From contig NZ_CP060780.1 in the NCBI RefSeq assembly GCF_014489495.1, positions 2,491,001-2,555,000 of the forward strand: DNA of 64,000 nucleotides. Reading direction: 5' to 3'. Both the position numbers and the translations under genes were made by a program. This DNA comes from Sphingomonas daechungensis. Lineage in GTDB: Bacteria; Pseudomonadota; Alphaproteobacteria; Sphingomonadales; Sphingomonadaceae. Positions 30,115-39,343 of the stretch are shown piece by piece; the first letter of the stretch is position 1, and each line of letters starts with the position of its first letter. The notes under the pieces were generated by a model. It ran no database searches. It was not told the DNA's origin and saw only the letters and a program-made list of their open reading frames with translations.

Positions 30115-30987
30115 ATGCAAATTGTGATGGCGGTCGGCCGTCGCACAGCGGCGCAGAATTCCTTAGTGATGGCCGGAAGAATCCCGTCGAGGCACGACTT
30201 GAAGAACAACCAGCTCATCGGACTCCCGACCGACTCCCACTCGTCGTTCCTCCGCGGGGCGGCGAAGGCGCCCGCAGCGATCCGCTCTGCGCTGCTTTCG
30301 GATCATGGCAACCAGGCGACGGAACTGGGCTCGGAAATCGGAATCGACATCACGCTCAGTGACGTCGGCGATCTTCCGCTCGACGAAAGCGAAGCCGACT
30401 TCGATCGGATTCGCGCCGCAGCGGCATCCGCCGCAGCGAGCGGGTCCCGGCCCATCTTCCTGGGCGGCGACCACATGGTCACCTACCCGATCGTGGCCGG
30501 GATTGCCGAGATCCATGGTCCCGTGAATATCCTGCATTTCGATGCACATCCGGACCTCTACGATGACTTTGGCGACGATCCGCTAAGCCACGCTTCTCCA
30601 TTCGCCCGGATCATGGAGCGCGACCTGGCGAAGCGCCTCGTCCAGGTCGGGATCCGGACTTTGAACAGCCATTGTCGCAAGCAGGCCCAGCGCTTCGGCG
30701 TCGAGATGGTCGAGATGAAGGATTTCGCCGTCGATGCGATCCCGATCCCGGAAGGACCGCTCTACATCAGCATCGACCTCGACGCCCTCGATCCCGCTTT
30801 CGCGCCAGGCGTGTCTCACCATGAGCCCGGCGGCCTGACCGTTCGCGACATAGTATCGGTCTTGCATCGCGTTCGCGGGCCGGTCGTCGGAGCGGACGTG
30901 GTCGAATACAATTCCTCGCGGGACATCAACGGGATGACCGCGGTCGTCGCCGCGAAATTCGTCAAGGAGCTCGCCGCCCTTCACTAA
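30115..30987 (+). CDS. Agmatinase/arginase family ureohydrolase
   Basis: 290 residues from ATG 30115; ATG 30169 is an alternative and neither has a good ribosome binding site. The binuclear manganese ligands are in GGDHMVTYP, FDAHPDLYDD and SIDLDALDPAFAPG. The N-terminal IGLPTDSHSSFLRGAAKAP loop is typical of agmatinases/guanidinobutyrases rather than arginases. It hydrolyses a guanidino group to urea; the exact substrate is not decided by sequence. No polyamine genes are adjacent. Confidence 0.88.
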   Translation: MQIVMAVGRRTAAQNSLVMAGRIPSRHDLKNNQLIGLPTDSHSSFLRGAAKAPAAIRSALLSDHGNQATELGSEIGIDITLSDVGDLPLDESEADFDRIRAAAASAAASGSRPIFLGGDHMVTYPIVAGIAEIHGPVNILHFDAHPDLYDDFGDDPLSHASPFARIMERDLAKRLVQVGIRTLNSHCRKQAQRFGVEMVEMKDFAVDAIPIPEGPLYISIDLDALDPAFAPGVSHHEPGGLTVRDIVSVLHRVRGPVVGADVVEYNSSRDINGMTAVVAAKFVKELAALH

Positions 30988-31104
30988 CAAAATTAGGGAG
31001 CGAACCCGGGCTGTGTTAGTATTCTTCCTATCACCGATCATTCGCCCCGCAGGCATCGGTGGCTGAGAGATTGTTATGCTCCCGCTTGCAGACGGAGTAT
31101 GACA

Positions 31105-31895
31105 ATGACCTCCTCGAAGAGACCCGACCTCCAGCGATTCCTGAACAGGTTGACCAGCCGCTCCATTCTTAGTCGCGAGGAGCAGGAGGCTGTGCTCGAT
31201 CTTCCCGCCTACGCGGAGCAAGTCCGAGCCAATCGAGACTTCGTTCGGTTGGGCGAAACGCTGGACCATTCATGCCTTGTCGTTGCCGGCTATGTCGGAA
31301 GGTTCGAGCAGAATTCCGACGGCGTCAGGCAAATTACGGCCCTGCACATTCCCGGTGACATGGCCGATCTCCATTCGGTCGTTCAGCCAGAGGCCACCTC
31401 AGCGTTGCAGGCCCTGGCCACGACCACGATCCTGCGCGTTCCGCATAATGCCGTTCGCGCGGCGACGGCGGCATTTCCTGCGCTCGCCGAAGCGCTGTGG
31501 CGCGACTGCATGGTCGATTCCTCGATCCTCTCCCAATGGGTGGTCAACGTGGGCCGCAGGGATGCGCGCACACGCATCGCTCACTTGCTGTGCGAGATTG
31601 CCGTTCGACTCCAGGTCGCGCCGGCCAGGGGCGAGATTCTGTTCCCTTCCCGCTGACGCAAAATCACCTGGCCGACGCAACGGGCCTGACAGCGGTTCAT
31701 GTGAACCGCACCATCCAATCGCTTCGTCTCGATGGCCTGGCCGACATCAAGCACAACGCCCGGATTCCCGATTGGAACGCGCTGGCCGAGGCGGGCGATT
31801 TCGATCCGGATTACCTACAGATGGCCGTCAGGCCGAAGAAGCAATTTCCGTTCCAACTGACGGAATCGAACGCAGCGTTTGCTGCCCAGAATTAG
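31105..31895 (+). CDS. Crp/Fnr family transcriptional regulator (frameshifted)
   Basis: About 263 residues after repair. An N-terminal cyclic-nucleotide-binding-like beta-roll (VVAGYVGRFEQNSDGVRQITALHIPGDMADLHS) precedes a Crp-type helix-turn-helix (LTQNHLADATGLTAVHVNRTIQSLRLDGL). The C run 31644-31646 is one base short. No Cys cluster for an Fe-S centre is present at the N-terminus, so oxygen sensing as in Fnr is unlikely. ATG 31105 has GGAG 7 nt upstream. Confidence 0.87.
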
Positions 31896-31929
31896 CAGGC
31901 GGCGCCGGTATCGACGCCGCCCTGATTTG

Positions 31930-32349
31930 TTACTTGTACCGATCCACCATCTGCGCCGGCGTCAGCGGTCCGACGACCATCGTATCGGTGTGCGAAGCGA
32001 TATTCTTGCGCAACTCCAGCCCGACCTTCGGCCCCGTCGGCATACCCGCTTTCGCGGCAGCCGCTTCGATCGCGGCGTCCTGAGCGTCTGTGGTGACAGG
32101 CGAGATCATGAGATAGTCCCAGCTGTCCCCATCGGTATGGGCGTAGAGCTGGCTCGACGGTACGCCCGCCGAAACGGCAATCCGATCCTGCTGGGCCAGC
32201 CATTGCAGAAGGGCTTCCTGATGCCCTGGCGCGGCGCGATAGATGGAAATCACCGCACGCGGTGCTGACGCAGACTGGGCATAAGCAATCGACCCTGCAG
32301 CGGCTGCGCCCGCAAGTGCTGCCGCGGCATATTTCATGAATGAGTTCAT
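31930..32349 (-). CDS. Exported protein of unknown function
   Basis: 139 residues with a signal peptide (MNSFMKYAAAALAGAAAAGSIAYAQ). The mature domain (AVISIYRAAPGHQEALLQWLAQQD, then DGDSWDYLMISPV) suggests a small ferredoxin-like alpha/beta barrel of the dimeric Dabb/ABM type, but the match is weak. AGGGGA lies upstream of the ATG. It is convergent with the Crp/Fnr gene. Confidence 0.72.
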   Translation of the reverse strand: MNSFMKYAAAALAGAAAAGSIAYAQSASAPRAVISIYRAAPGHQEALLQWLAQQDRIAVSAGVPSSQLYAHTDGDSWDYLMISPVTTDAQDAAIEAAAAKAGMPTGPKVGLELRKNIASHTDTMVVGPLTPAQMVDRYK

Positions 32350-32462
32350 TGGTTTTCCCCTGCTCTCGATGGAACGCAGGTGGGGACCACATCCAGCGCG
32401 ACTCTCCCCTTCGCGCGCGACGGCGGAGTGCGCCTCTACTGCTGTTGAGTCAAACGGGCTGA

Positions 32463-33086
32463 TCAGGCTTCGGCAAGCTGCCGTTCCACGAGACGGATCG
32501 CCTCGGCAATGGACTGTTCGATGTCGAGCCCGCTGGTATCGAGAAGCTCCGCATCCTCCGCCTGCCTGAGCGGCGCGATTTCCCGTGACGAGTCCCTCTC
32601 ATCGCGAGCACGGATGTCCAGCAGCACGTCCTCATAATGACTGGGCATCCCTCGCTCGAGAAGTTCGCGGACCCGGCGCTGTGCGCGGACTTCGGGACTG
32701 GCCGTCACGAACAGCTTCGCGTCGGCATCGGGCGCGATCACCGTGCCAATATCGCGGCCATCGAGGACAGCCCCGCCATCCTGAGCGGCGAATTCGCGCT
32801 GGCGCTGGAGCAAGGCGGCGCGGACCGACGCGTAGGACGAGACCTTCGAGGCGATGCGGGACACCGGCTCGCTACGAAGCTCCTCGTCATCGGGATCGAA
32901 ACGGAGGTCGCCGCAGGCCCGGAGCGCCTCGAACTCGATGGTTGGATCGCCGCCCCAGCGCCAGAGATTCAGCGCAACGGCGCGGTAAAGGAGGCCGGTG
33001 TCCATATGCGGCAGGTCGAAATGCTTCGCCAAAGCGCGGGCGATCGTGCCCTTGCCGCTGGCCGCCGGACCGTCGACCGCAATCAC
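32463..33086 (-). CDS. cmk: Cytidylate kinase
   Basis: 207 residues from a GTG (a stop lies 36 bp upstream in frame). It phosphorylates CMP and dCMP. The P-loop GPAASGKGT is at residues 6-14, followed by MDTGLLYRAVAL, DGRDIGTV and RRVREL. In many alphaproteobacteria this gene lies between aroA and rpsA; here aroA is absent and rpsA is 6.5 kb downstream. Confidence 0.95.
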   Translation of the reverse strand: MIAVDGPAASGKGTIARALAKHFDLPHMDTGLLYRAVALNLWRWGGDPTIEFEALRACGDLRFDPDDEELRSEPVSRIASKVSSYASVRAALLQRQREFAAQDGGAVLDGRDIGTVIAPDADAKLFVTASPEVRAQRRVRELLERGMPSHYEDVLLDIRARDERDSSREIAPLRQAEDAELLDTSGLDIEQSIAEAIRLVERQLAEA

Positions 33087-33230
33087 GAGCCCTTGCGCGG
33101 GCCGCTTCCAGTTCCGAAATTACCGTTCAAGCGAGGCGCTTTGACAGGGCGGGTAGCCTATGGCAAGGCGCCCGCCCGAACGCTGCCGCCTTGTTGCGGC
33201 TACCCGGATTTTGACTGGAGTTTGACCCAC

Positions 33231-33551
33231 ATGGTGAAGCCCGAATGGGGCACCAAGCGCACTTGCCCCAAGTGCTCGACCCGATTTTACGATCTTGGCA
33301 ATGACGAGCCGGTGCACTGCATCGAGTGCGGCACGGAATGGATTCCAGAACCGGTTCTGAAGTCGAAGCAGCCGCTGCCGTTCGAGGCCGCGGAAGCCAA
33401 GCAGAAGGAACCGGCGACCGACCAGGACCTCGAGGCCGAGGATCTGGCGATCGACGAGGAAGAAGAGCCGAGCGCGGACGAGGAAGTCGATCTCGATACG
33501 GGCGACGACGACCTTGGCGTCGGCAAGGCCGGAGAAGACGAAGAGGGATAA
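33231..33551 (+). CDS. FYDLN-acid domain protein (TIGR02300 family)
   Basis: 106 residues. The N-terminal half is a zinc-ribbon-like domain with CPKC and CIEC pairs around FYDLGNDE; the C-terminal half is strongly acidic (long Glu/Asp stretches from about residue 62). This family is restricted to alphaproteobacteria and has no established function. It lies divergent to cmk, its usual place next to aroA/cmk. Confidence 0.9.
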   Translation: MVKPEWGTKRTCPKCSTRFYDLGNDEPVHCIECGTEWIPEPVLKSKQPLPFEAAEAKQKEPATDQDLEAEDLAIDEEEEPSADEEVDLDTGDDDLGVGKAGEDEEG

Positions 33552-33617
33552 GCGTGCCGGCGGGGATCAAATTCTCCGTTTTCAGGCGGGAAAACATCGC
33601 CTAAGGCGCGAAGGAAC

Positions 33618-33692
33618 GGGGCCGTAGCTCAGCTGGGAGAGCGTCGCAATGGCATTGCGAAGGTCAGGGGTTCGATCCCCTCGGCTCCACCA
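33618..33692 (+). tRNA. tRNA-Ala (anticodon GGC)
   Basis: Acceptor stem GGGGCCG/CGGCTCC (with a G-T pair), D-arm AGCTCAGCTGGGAGAGC, anticodon stem TCGCA/TGCGA around loop ATGGCAT (anticodon GGC), T-arm AGGGGTTCGATCCCCT, and an encoded CCA end. Confidence 0.96.
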
Positions 33693-33720
33693 TCCTTCTG
33701 AAATCACTGGAAGATTCCTG

Positions 33721-33750
33721 AACGGCTCACCCTTTGGGTGGGCCGTTTTT
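33721..33750 (+). terminator. Intrinsic terminator after tRNA-Ala
   Basis: AACGGCTCACCC / GGGTGGGCCGTT with a TTT loop (one G-T pair) followed by TTTTTGTG. It lies 29 bp beyond the tRNA on the same strand. Confidence 0.8.
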
Positions 33751-33784
33751 GTGTTGCCGCTCGGGCAGCCTCTCTGTTCTTGGA

Positions 33785-33813
33785 GGAGGCGACGCTTCAC
33801 GGGCGCCGCCTCC
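33785..33813. terminator. Hairpin downstream of Flp pilin 1
   Basis: GGAGGCGACGC / GCGCCGCCTCC with a 7-nt loop and one mismatch, located 20 bp beyond the pilin 1 stop. It resembles the other pilin terminators in stem composition but has no T-run on the minus strand, so function is less sure. Confidence 0.4.
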
Positions 33814-33833
33814 GTCTTTGGCATCAGGCTCGG

Positions 33834-33992
33834 TTAGAGCGCGTTCGAGACGTTACCGAACGTCGTGTTCAGCTTGCCGCCGACACCTTGCAGTGCGCCG
33901 ATGCAGGCAACGGCGATCAAAGCAGCGATCAGGCCGTACTCGATGGCCGTCGCGCCGCGCTCGTTGCGAATCAATTTCAAAATCTTCGACAT
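33834..33992 (-). CDS. Flp/Fap-type pilin 1
   Basis: 52 residues from ATG 33992 (GGGAGGGAG upstream). Short basic leader MSKILKLIRNERG, cleavage motif G/ATAIEYGLIAALI with the Glu and Tyr required for prepilin peptidase, hydrophobic span, and a small tail (GVGGKLNTTFGNVSNAL). The subunit forms Tad-type adhesive pili. A Cys sits in the hydrophobic segment (AVACIGAL), unlike the other two copies. No tad/cpa secretion genes are in the window. Confidence 0.92.
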   Translation of the reverse strand: MSKILKLIRNERGATAIEYGLIAALIAVACIGALQGVGGKLNTTFGNVSNAL

Positions 33993-34105
33993 CACACTCT
34001 CCCTCCCGCTCCAGGCGAAAGAATTACTCGTTGTCACGCGCGATCATCGGATCGCACTGGCCAACTGTCCGCCAAAGTGATTGCCGAATTCCTAAGCGCA
34101 CAAAT

Positions 34106-34137
34106 GAAAACGGCGGCGTCCCGAAGGACACCGCCGT
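34106..34137 (-). terminator. Intrinsic terminator after Flp pilin 2
   Basis: Stem AACGGCGGCGTCC / GGACACCGCCGTT (one mismatch) with a CGAA loop; on the minus strand it runs into TTTTCATTT. It lies 23 bp past the pilin 2 stop. Confidence 0.8.
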
Positions 34138-34159
34138 TCGTTGGTACGCTTGAAGGCTC

Positions 34160-34318
34160 TTAGAGAGCGTTCGAAACGTTGCCGAACGTCGTGTTCAGCT
34201 TGGTGCCGATGCCCTGCATCGCACCAATCGCCGCAACGGCGATGAGAGCTGCAATCAGGCCATATTCAATGGCCGTCGCGCCCTGCTCGTTCTTAATCAG
34301 CTTGAGAAACTTCGACAT
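34160..34318 (-). CDS. Flp/Fap-type pilin 2
   Basis: 52 residues: MSKFLKLIKNEQG leader, then ATAIEYGLIAALIAVAAIG and a tail GIGTKLNTTFGNVSNAL. It is nearly identical to pilin 3 through the span and tail. GGAGG lies just upstream of ATG 34318. It has its own terminator, so the three pilin genes appear to be separate transcripts. Confidence 0.92.
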   Translation of the reverse strand: MSKFLKLIKNEQGATAIEYGLIAALIAVAAIGAMQGIGTKLNTTFGNVSNAL

Positions 34319-34451
34319 TTCCGACCTCCTAAGTCCACCCGGGATGCTGGACGCCCCGCCCGCGCAATTTACGATTGCGAAGGTCGGCTGGAGTTTAGTG
34401 CGATCAGAGTTGAGAAAGGCTTAAGCCGGCGGGTTAGCGAGCGTTAACCGC

Positions 34452-34486
34452 AAAAAAGAAGCGGCGGCGCCTTTCGGCACCGCCGC
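34452..34486 (-). terminator. Intrinsic terminator after Flp pilin 3
   Basis: Stem GCGGCGGCGCC / GGCACCGCCGC (one mismatch) with TTTC loop, followed on the minus strand by TTCTTTTTTG. Its sequence is close to the pilin 2 terminator, as expected from gene duplication that included the 3' end. Confidence 0.85.
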
Positions 34487-34506
34487 TCCCGTAAGTCTCA
34501 AAAGCC

Positions 34507-34668
34507 TTAGAGGGCGTTCGAAACGTTACCGAAAGTCGTGTTCAGCTTGGTGCCGATGCCGCGCATCGCACCAATCGCCGCAACGGCGATGAGAGCCGCA
34601 ATCAGGCCATACTCGATGGCCGTTGCGCCCTTGCTGTCGTTCATCAGCTTGACGAACCGCTTGAACAT
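34507..34668 (-). CDS. Flp/Fap-type pilin 3
   Basis: 53 residues from ATG 34668: leader MFKRFVKLMNDSKG, then ATAIEYGLIAALIAVAAIG, then the tail GIGTKLNTTFGNVSNAL shared with pilin 2. An AGGAGACC sequence precedes the start. First gene of the three-copy array. Confidence 0.92.
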   Translation of the reverse strand: MFKRFVKLMNDSKGATAIEYGLIAALIAVAAIGAMRGIGTKLNTTFGNVSNAL

Positions 34669-34805
34669 TTCTGGTCTCCTGTCCTCGAAGTCGGGAGCTA
34701 GTCCCATTCCGGCCTGCAAATCCGTGCAGGTCGAGGGCCTTAATAGGAGTCGGGTGTTGAGAAATGTTTAAACGCAGAGGTGAATAAACGTTAATTATAC
34801 TTGAC

Positions 34806-36777
34806 CTACTGGAAGAGCTTCTCGATCTCCTTCAGCACCTCGCGGAGCGGTTCCACGCCCTCGCTCCATTCGTCAGGCAACGGGCTTTGCTTGTCGCGCC
34901 GAGGCTTTGCAACAGGCACCCGGAACTCGGATGGAAGCTGCGGGCCGGCGCGCCCATCGACCGCGATCGCCGAGACCATGAAGTTATGCCAGAGCTGCGC
35001 CGGCACCGTCCCCCACTGACCTTGCGGCCCAGCGGCTTGTCATCGTCGCGCCCGACCCAGACACCCACCACGAGGTTGCCCGCGAAGCCGACGAACAAGG
35101 CATCGCGATTGTCCTGGCTGGTACCGGTCTTACCAAACGTCGGCACCGAAAGCGCTGCCCGACGGCCGGTGCCGTTGTTTGCCGCCGCATAGAGGAGGTC
35201 GAGCATCGGCGCCCAGTCACGGCGCGAATCCATGCGTCCGCCGCCCTTCAGCAAGCCTGAGAAGCGCCCTTCCTGAACCTCGTCGGGCAGTCCTCGCGCG
35301 CGAATCGGATAACGGCCGCCGGCGACCGCTGCGTACGCAGAGGTAAGTTCGAGCAGGCTGACGCCGGCGGTACCGAGCGCGACGCTGGGCGAATTCGGAA
35401 GCTGCGTGGTGATCCCAGCTCCCGCGCGGCGCGCATGACGTTGGGACGGCCGATGCTTTCCGATAGGCGGACAGTCGCCGCGTTGCTCGAACGCGCGAAC
35501 GCTTCGCGAAGTGTGATCGGACCGTGATAGACGCCGTCGCTATTGGCGGGCGTCCAACCGTCAATCGTGATCGGCCGGTCCTCGATGATGCTGTCGGGCG
35601 TGTAGCCGGCCCGAAGCGCGGCGAGATAGACGAACAGCTTGAAGGCCGAGCCCGGCTGGCGGCGTGACTGGGTGGCCCGGTTGAAGGGGCTTTCGGCGTA
35701 GCTCGTGCCGCCGACCATTGCCACGACACGGCCGTCGGGGCGCATCGCCACCAGCGCCGCCTGGGCGCCCGGAATGCCGGAGCGGGCGATCGTCCGAACT
35801 GCGATCCGCTGCAGGTCGGCGTCCAGAGTCGTGCGAACCTTCACCTCACCAAAGTCCGACTCGAAGGCGTCGCGGGCTTCGGGCGCAACCCAGTCGGCAA
35901 AATAGGTGCCGGTCGGAATCTTGGATGACTGATAGACCGGCCTGGCAGGCGTCGCAGCGTTCGCGCGCGCGTGGGTGATAGCGCCCGTGTCCGCCATCGC
36001 GTTCAGCACCAGCTCGCTGCGGGCCTGAGCGAGCTTCAGGTTGCGGGTCGGAGCCAGCCGCGAGGGCGCCTGAACCACCCCGGCAAGCATGGCCGACTGC
36101 GCCAGCGTCAGGTTTTCCGGTGCACGCCCAAAATAATGCTCCGACGCGGCCCGCAAGCCGTAGACGCCGTCGCCAAAGTAGACGCTCGACAAATAGCGGG
36201 AGAGGATTTCGTCCTTGGTCAGCCAGGCTTCGAGCCAGAAGGCGATGATCACCTCCTGCGCCTTCCGCTTCATGCTTCGGTTCGAAGACAGGAAGCTGGT
36301 CTTGGCGAGCTGCTGGGTGATCGTGCTGCCGCCCTGGCGAACACCGCCAGCCTGCGCGTTCGCAACCATGGCCCGGGCGATGCCGCGCGGATCGATACCC
36401 CAGTGGCTGTAGAAGCGGCGATCCTCGATTGCGACGAAGGCGGAGGGCGTGACGGCGTTGAGCTTCGTCACGTCAACGGGAGCTTCCTTGATCGCACCCC
36501 GGCGCGCGATCGGCTGTCCTTCCTGTGACACGAGCAGGATCGCCGGATCGTCGAGCGGTTCGAGCGCACGCGAGAGCGGAGCGGTGACAATTAGCCAGAT
36601 CAAAGTGACGAGGGTGACGGCCGAAATCGCATAGAGCACGAGCGGCCAGCGCCGGCGCTTCGGCTTGGCCGGAACATCCGGCTGGATCTCGGGACGCGGA
36701 GCTTCGTGCGCGAAAGGATCCGGCAGGTCCTCGACGTTGGAACCTCCCCGGCTCCAGATTCCTTCGTTGTCGACCAC
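34806..36777 (-). CDS. Class A penicillin-binding protein, bifunctional transglycosylase/transpeptidase (two frameshifts)
   Basis: About 657 residues after two repairs. A Pro-rich cytoplasmic tail and one span (about 46-66) precede the GT51 glycosyltransferase domain (AIEDRRFYSHWGID, QGGSTITQQLAKT) and the transpeptidase domain with SxxK (SAFK), SxN (SSN) and KTG (GKTGTSQDNRD). It polymerises and crosslinks peptidoglycan in the periplasm. One G is missing at 35414-35416 and one at 35010-35014. The short C-terminus (VEPLREVLKEIEKLFQ) suggests PBP1C/PBP1A-like rather than PBP1B. Confidence 0.9.
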
Positions 36778-36878
36778 TCTTGTTCCCGGACACCCTTCAG
36801 GTGACTTATACTAGTAAAACAGTTGGAGGCACATATCCAGAGATTTGCTGAACCGCGGCTTACGACTAAACAGCGCCG

Positions 36879-38362
36879 ATGCGGTCGCCGGTAACTCGTC
36901 GCGCCCTTGTTGCGGCTTCGATCCTGATTGCAGCGCTGTGCGCCGCCTCTTGTCAGCGCAACGACCGGGGCGAGACAAACGTCCTGGTGATCGGCGCCCA
37001 GCCCAGGATCACTGACCCCGCTTCCGGAGCTCTGACTGAGCCGCAGGCCGTGCTGCTGGCCAATGTCGCCCAGGGCCTCGTTGCGTTCGATCCCTCCGGC
37101 CAGATCATTCCGGGGCTCGCCGAGCGCTGGAACGTGACCGACGACGGCCTCAGCTACATTTTCCGGCTGCAGACGGCGAAGTGGCCCGACGGGCGGAAGA
37201 TCACGGCGCAGCAAGTCGCCCGGTTGCTTCGTCGCCAAATTTCCGCCCGAAGCAATAACGCGCTCAAGGACACGCTAGGAGCGATCGACGAGATCACGCC
37301 AATGACCGATCGCGTGATCGAGATCAGCCTGACAGCACCGCGCCCGCACCTGCTCCAGCTCCTCGCCCAGCCGGAATTCGCGATCGTCAGCGAGAACCAG
37401 GGTAGCGGGCCGTTCGCGATTTCTCCCAAGAGCAAGCCCGACGCGCTGCTGCTGCGCAGGTCCGTTACGTCACTCGACGATGACCTGACCACTCAGGAAG
37501 ACGTCATCTTGGGCGGCCGTCCTGCTCCCGACGCGATCAAGGCGTTTATCGCGGGAGAGACGGAGCTGGTGCTCGGCGGCACGTTCGCCGATCTCGCCTA
37601 TGCTCGAAGCGCCGATCTGCCGAAGACCGCGTTGCGCTTCGATCCGGCGATGGGCCTGTTTGGCTTGGTTCCTGCGCGCGGTTCCGGCCCGGTGGCCGAC
37701 CTCGCGTTCCGCCGGCTGCTGTCCCAAGCGATCGACCGGCAGGCCTTGATCGATGCCCTGAACGTTCCCGGCCTCCTGCCGCGAGCGACGATATTGGAGC
37801 CCGGTCTTGATGGAGTGCCGAGCCCGGTGGCGCCGCCTTGGATGAGCACACCCATCGACCAGCGGCGTGCCACGCTTTCCGCGGCGGCTGAGCGAATGAT
37901 CGGCCGGCTGGACGCGCCGGTCATCAGGATCGCCCTCCCCGACTCCCCGGGGCGAAAATCATGCTCAGCCGCCTGGCGAGCGACTGGGGAGCGCTCGGCA
38001 TCAAAGTTGAGGATGCGGAAAAGGGAGGCCCCGCCGACTTGAGGCTGATCGACCTGGTCGCGCCGTCAAGCTCTCCGGCCTGGTACCTGCGCTCGTTCCG
38101 GTGCGGAATCGTATCCGTGTGTGATGCCGAAGCGGATGAACTTCTGAACGGCGCTCGCGCCGCGACGGTCCCGGCTCAGCGCTACGGCCTGTTCACGCAG
38201 GCTGCCCAGAGGATGGACGATCAGCAGCTATTTATCGCGCTCACGGCTCCGATCCGCTGGTCGCTCGTTTCGACGCAGATGCAAGGCTTCGCAAACAATC
38301 GCTTCGCAACCCACACTTTGGTCGGGCTCCGCCAGCGCCCGGACCGGGACCGGGGCGAGTGA
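36879..38362 (+). CDS. Extracellular solute-binding lipoprotein, family 5 (frameshifted)
   Basis: About 495 residues after repair. A lipobox (ILIAALCAASC) gives a lipidated Cys near residue 25. The body follows the peptide/nickel-binding SBP family 5 (LTEPQAVLLANVAQGLVAFDPSGQIIPGLAERWNVTDDGLSYIFRL, KWPDGRKITAQQV). The G run 37949-37952 is one base short. Weakness: no ABC permease or ATPase is adjacent, so its partner, if any, lies elsewhere. Confidence 0.82.
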
Positions 38363-38783
38363 TCGACCCAAAGGCGTTGGTGCCCCACTTGGAAACGATC
38401 CGGCCTCCGTTCGCCAGCGGGTCGAGTCGCTGGAAAAGATCATGGAGCGGATGATCGTAATCCCCGGCCTCAGACAGGGTGTCGGGCTCGACGTGATTCT
38501 CGACCTCGTGCCGTTTGCCGGCAGCACTGCGGCCGCTGCGCTCGGAGCCTATGTCGCGTGGGAGGCCCGCAACCTCAAAATGTCCAAGTGGGACATGACC
38601 CGGATGGCCGGCAACGTCGGGATCGACTGGCTCCTCGGCCTGATTCCTTTTTTCGGCGCGATCCCGGATTTCTTCTTCCGTTCCAATTCGCGGAACCTTC
38701 GAATCATCAAGAAGCATCTTGACCGGCATCACCCGGCGAGCGCTACCGTTGAAAGCACGACGGCGCCGAACCCCTCCTCCTGA
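38359..38783 (+). CDS. DUF4112 family membrane protein (frameshifted)
   Basis: About 141 residues after repair. The GTG start overlaps the previous stop as GTGA. Restoring a C in 38383-38386 gives VPPLGNDPASVRQRVESLEKIMERMIVIPG, followed by the family core GLDVILDLVPFAGSTAAAALGAYVAWEA and GNVGIDWLLGLIPFFGAIPDFFFRSN. Two hydrophobic segments. Function unknown. Confidence 0.82.
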
Positions 38784-38830
38784 GCCGCGGCATTTGTGCT
38801 ATGAGCTGTCCCTCTTGCGGGGGCAGGCAC

Positions 38831-39343
38831 ATGACCAAAGACCAGAAGACAGTTGCGGTCGGGGCAGCATCCGGAATCGCAGGCATGATCCTGCTGGCCT
38901 GGGCGATTGCCACCTATTTCCCGACACCGCAGGTCGTCGATAATAACGGAGACCGCCTAGCCTATGCGTTTCGCTGGTCGGTGGTGGCGATCCTGCCATT
39001 GTTCGTGATGCTGGTCGCGGTCGGCAACGAGCGCTTTCTGAGCGAGGCCATCGATCCGACGCTCGGCAAGGAAAGCCAAAAGATGGTCGTCAACGGCCGC
39101 GTCGCGGACAATACGCTGCAACAGTTCGTGTGTTTCCTCGTCGGGATCGGGGCACTGTCGGTGAGCCTGCCGATCGAGCGGATCAGCTTCGTGCCCGCCG
39201 TCGCCATCACGTTCGTCGTCTGCCGCACGATCTTCTGGATCGGCTACCGTATCCATCCGCTCTATCGAGCGCCCGGATTCTCTTCGACCGCCTACATGAA
39301 TGCGTTCATGTACCTCGCCGTCCTGTGGATGCGGCTGACCTAA
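38831..39343 (+). CDS. MAPEG family membrane protein
   Basis: 170 residues with four hydrophobic spans and the family-type segments GNERFLSEAIDPTLG, VNGRVADNTLQQFVCFLVG and FWIGYRIHPLYRAPGF. MAPEG proteins are glutathione-dependent membrane enzymes or their inactive relatives. ATG 38831 is preferred over 38801. The stop overlaps the convergent nadA by 4 bp. Confidence 0.8.
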   Translation: MTKDQKTVAVGAASGIAGMILLAWAIATYFPTPQVVDNNGDRLAYAFRWSVVAILPLFVMLVAVGNERFLSEAIDPTLGKESQKMVVNGRVADNTLQQFVCFLVGIGALSVSLPIERISFVPAVAITFVVCRTIFWIGYRIHPLYRAPGFSSTAYMNAFMYLAVLWMRLT

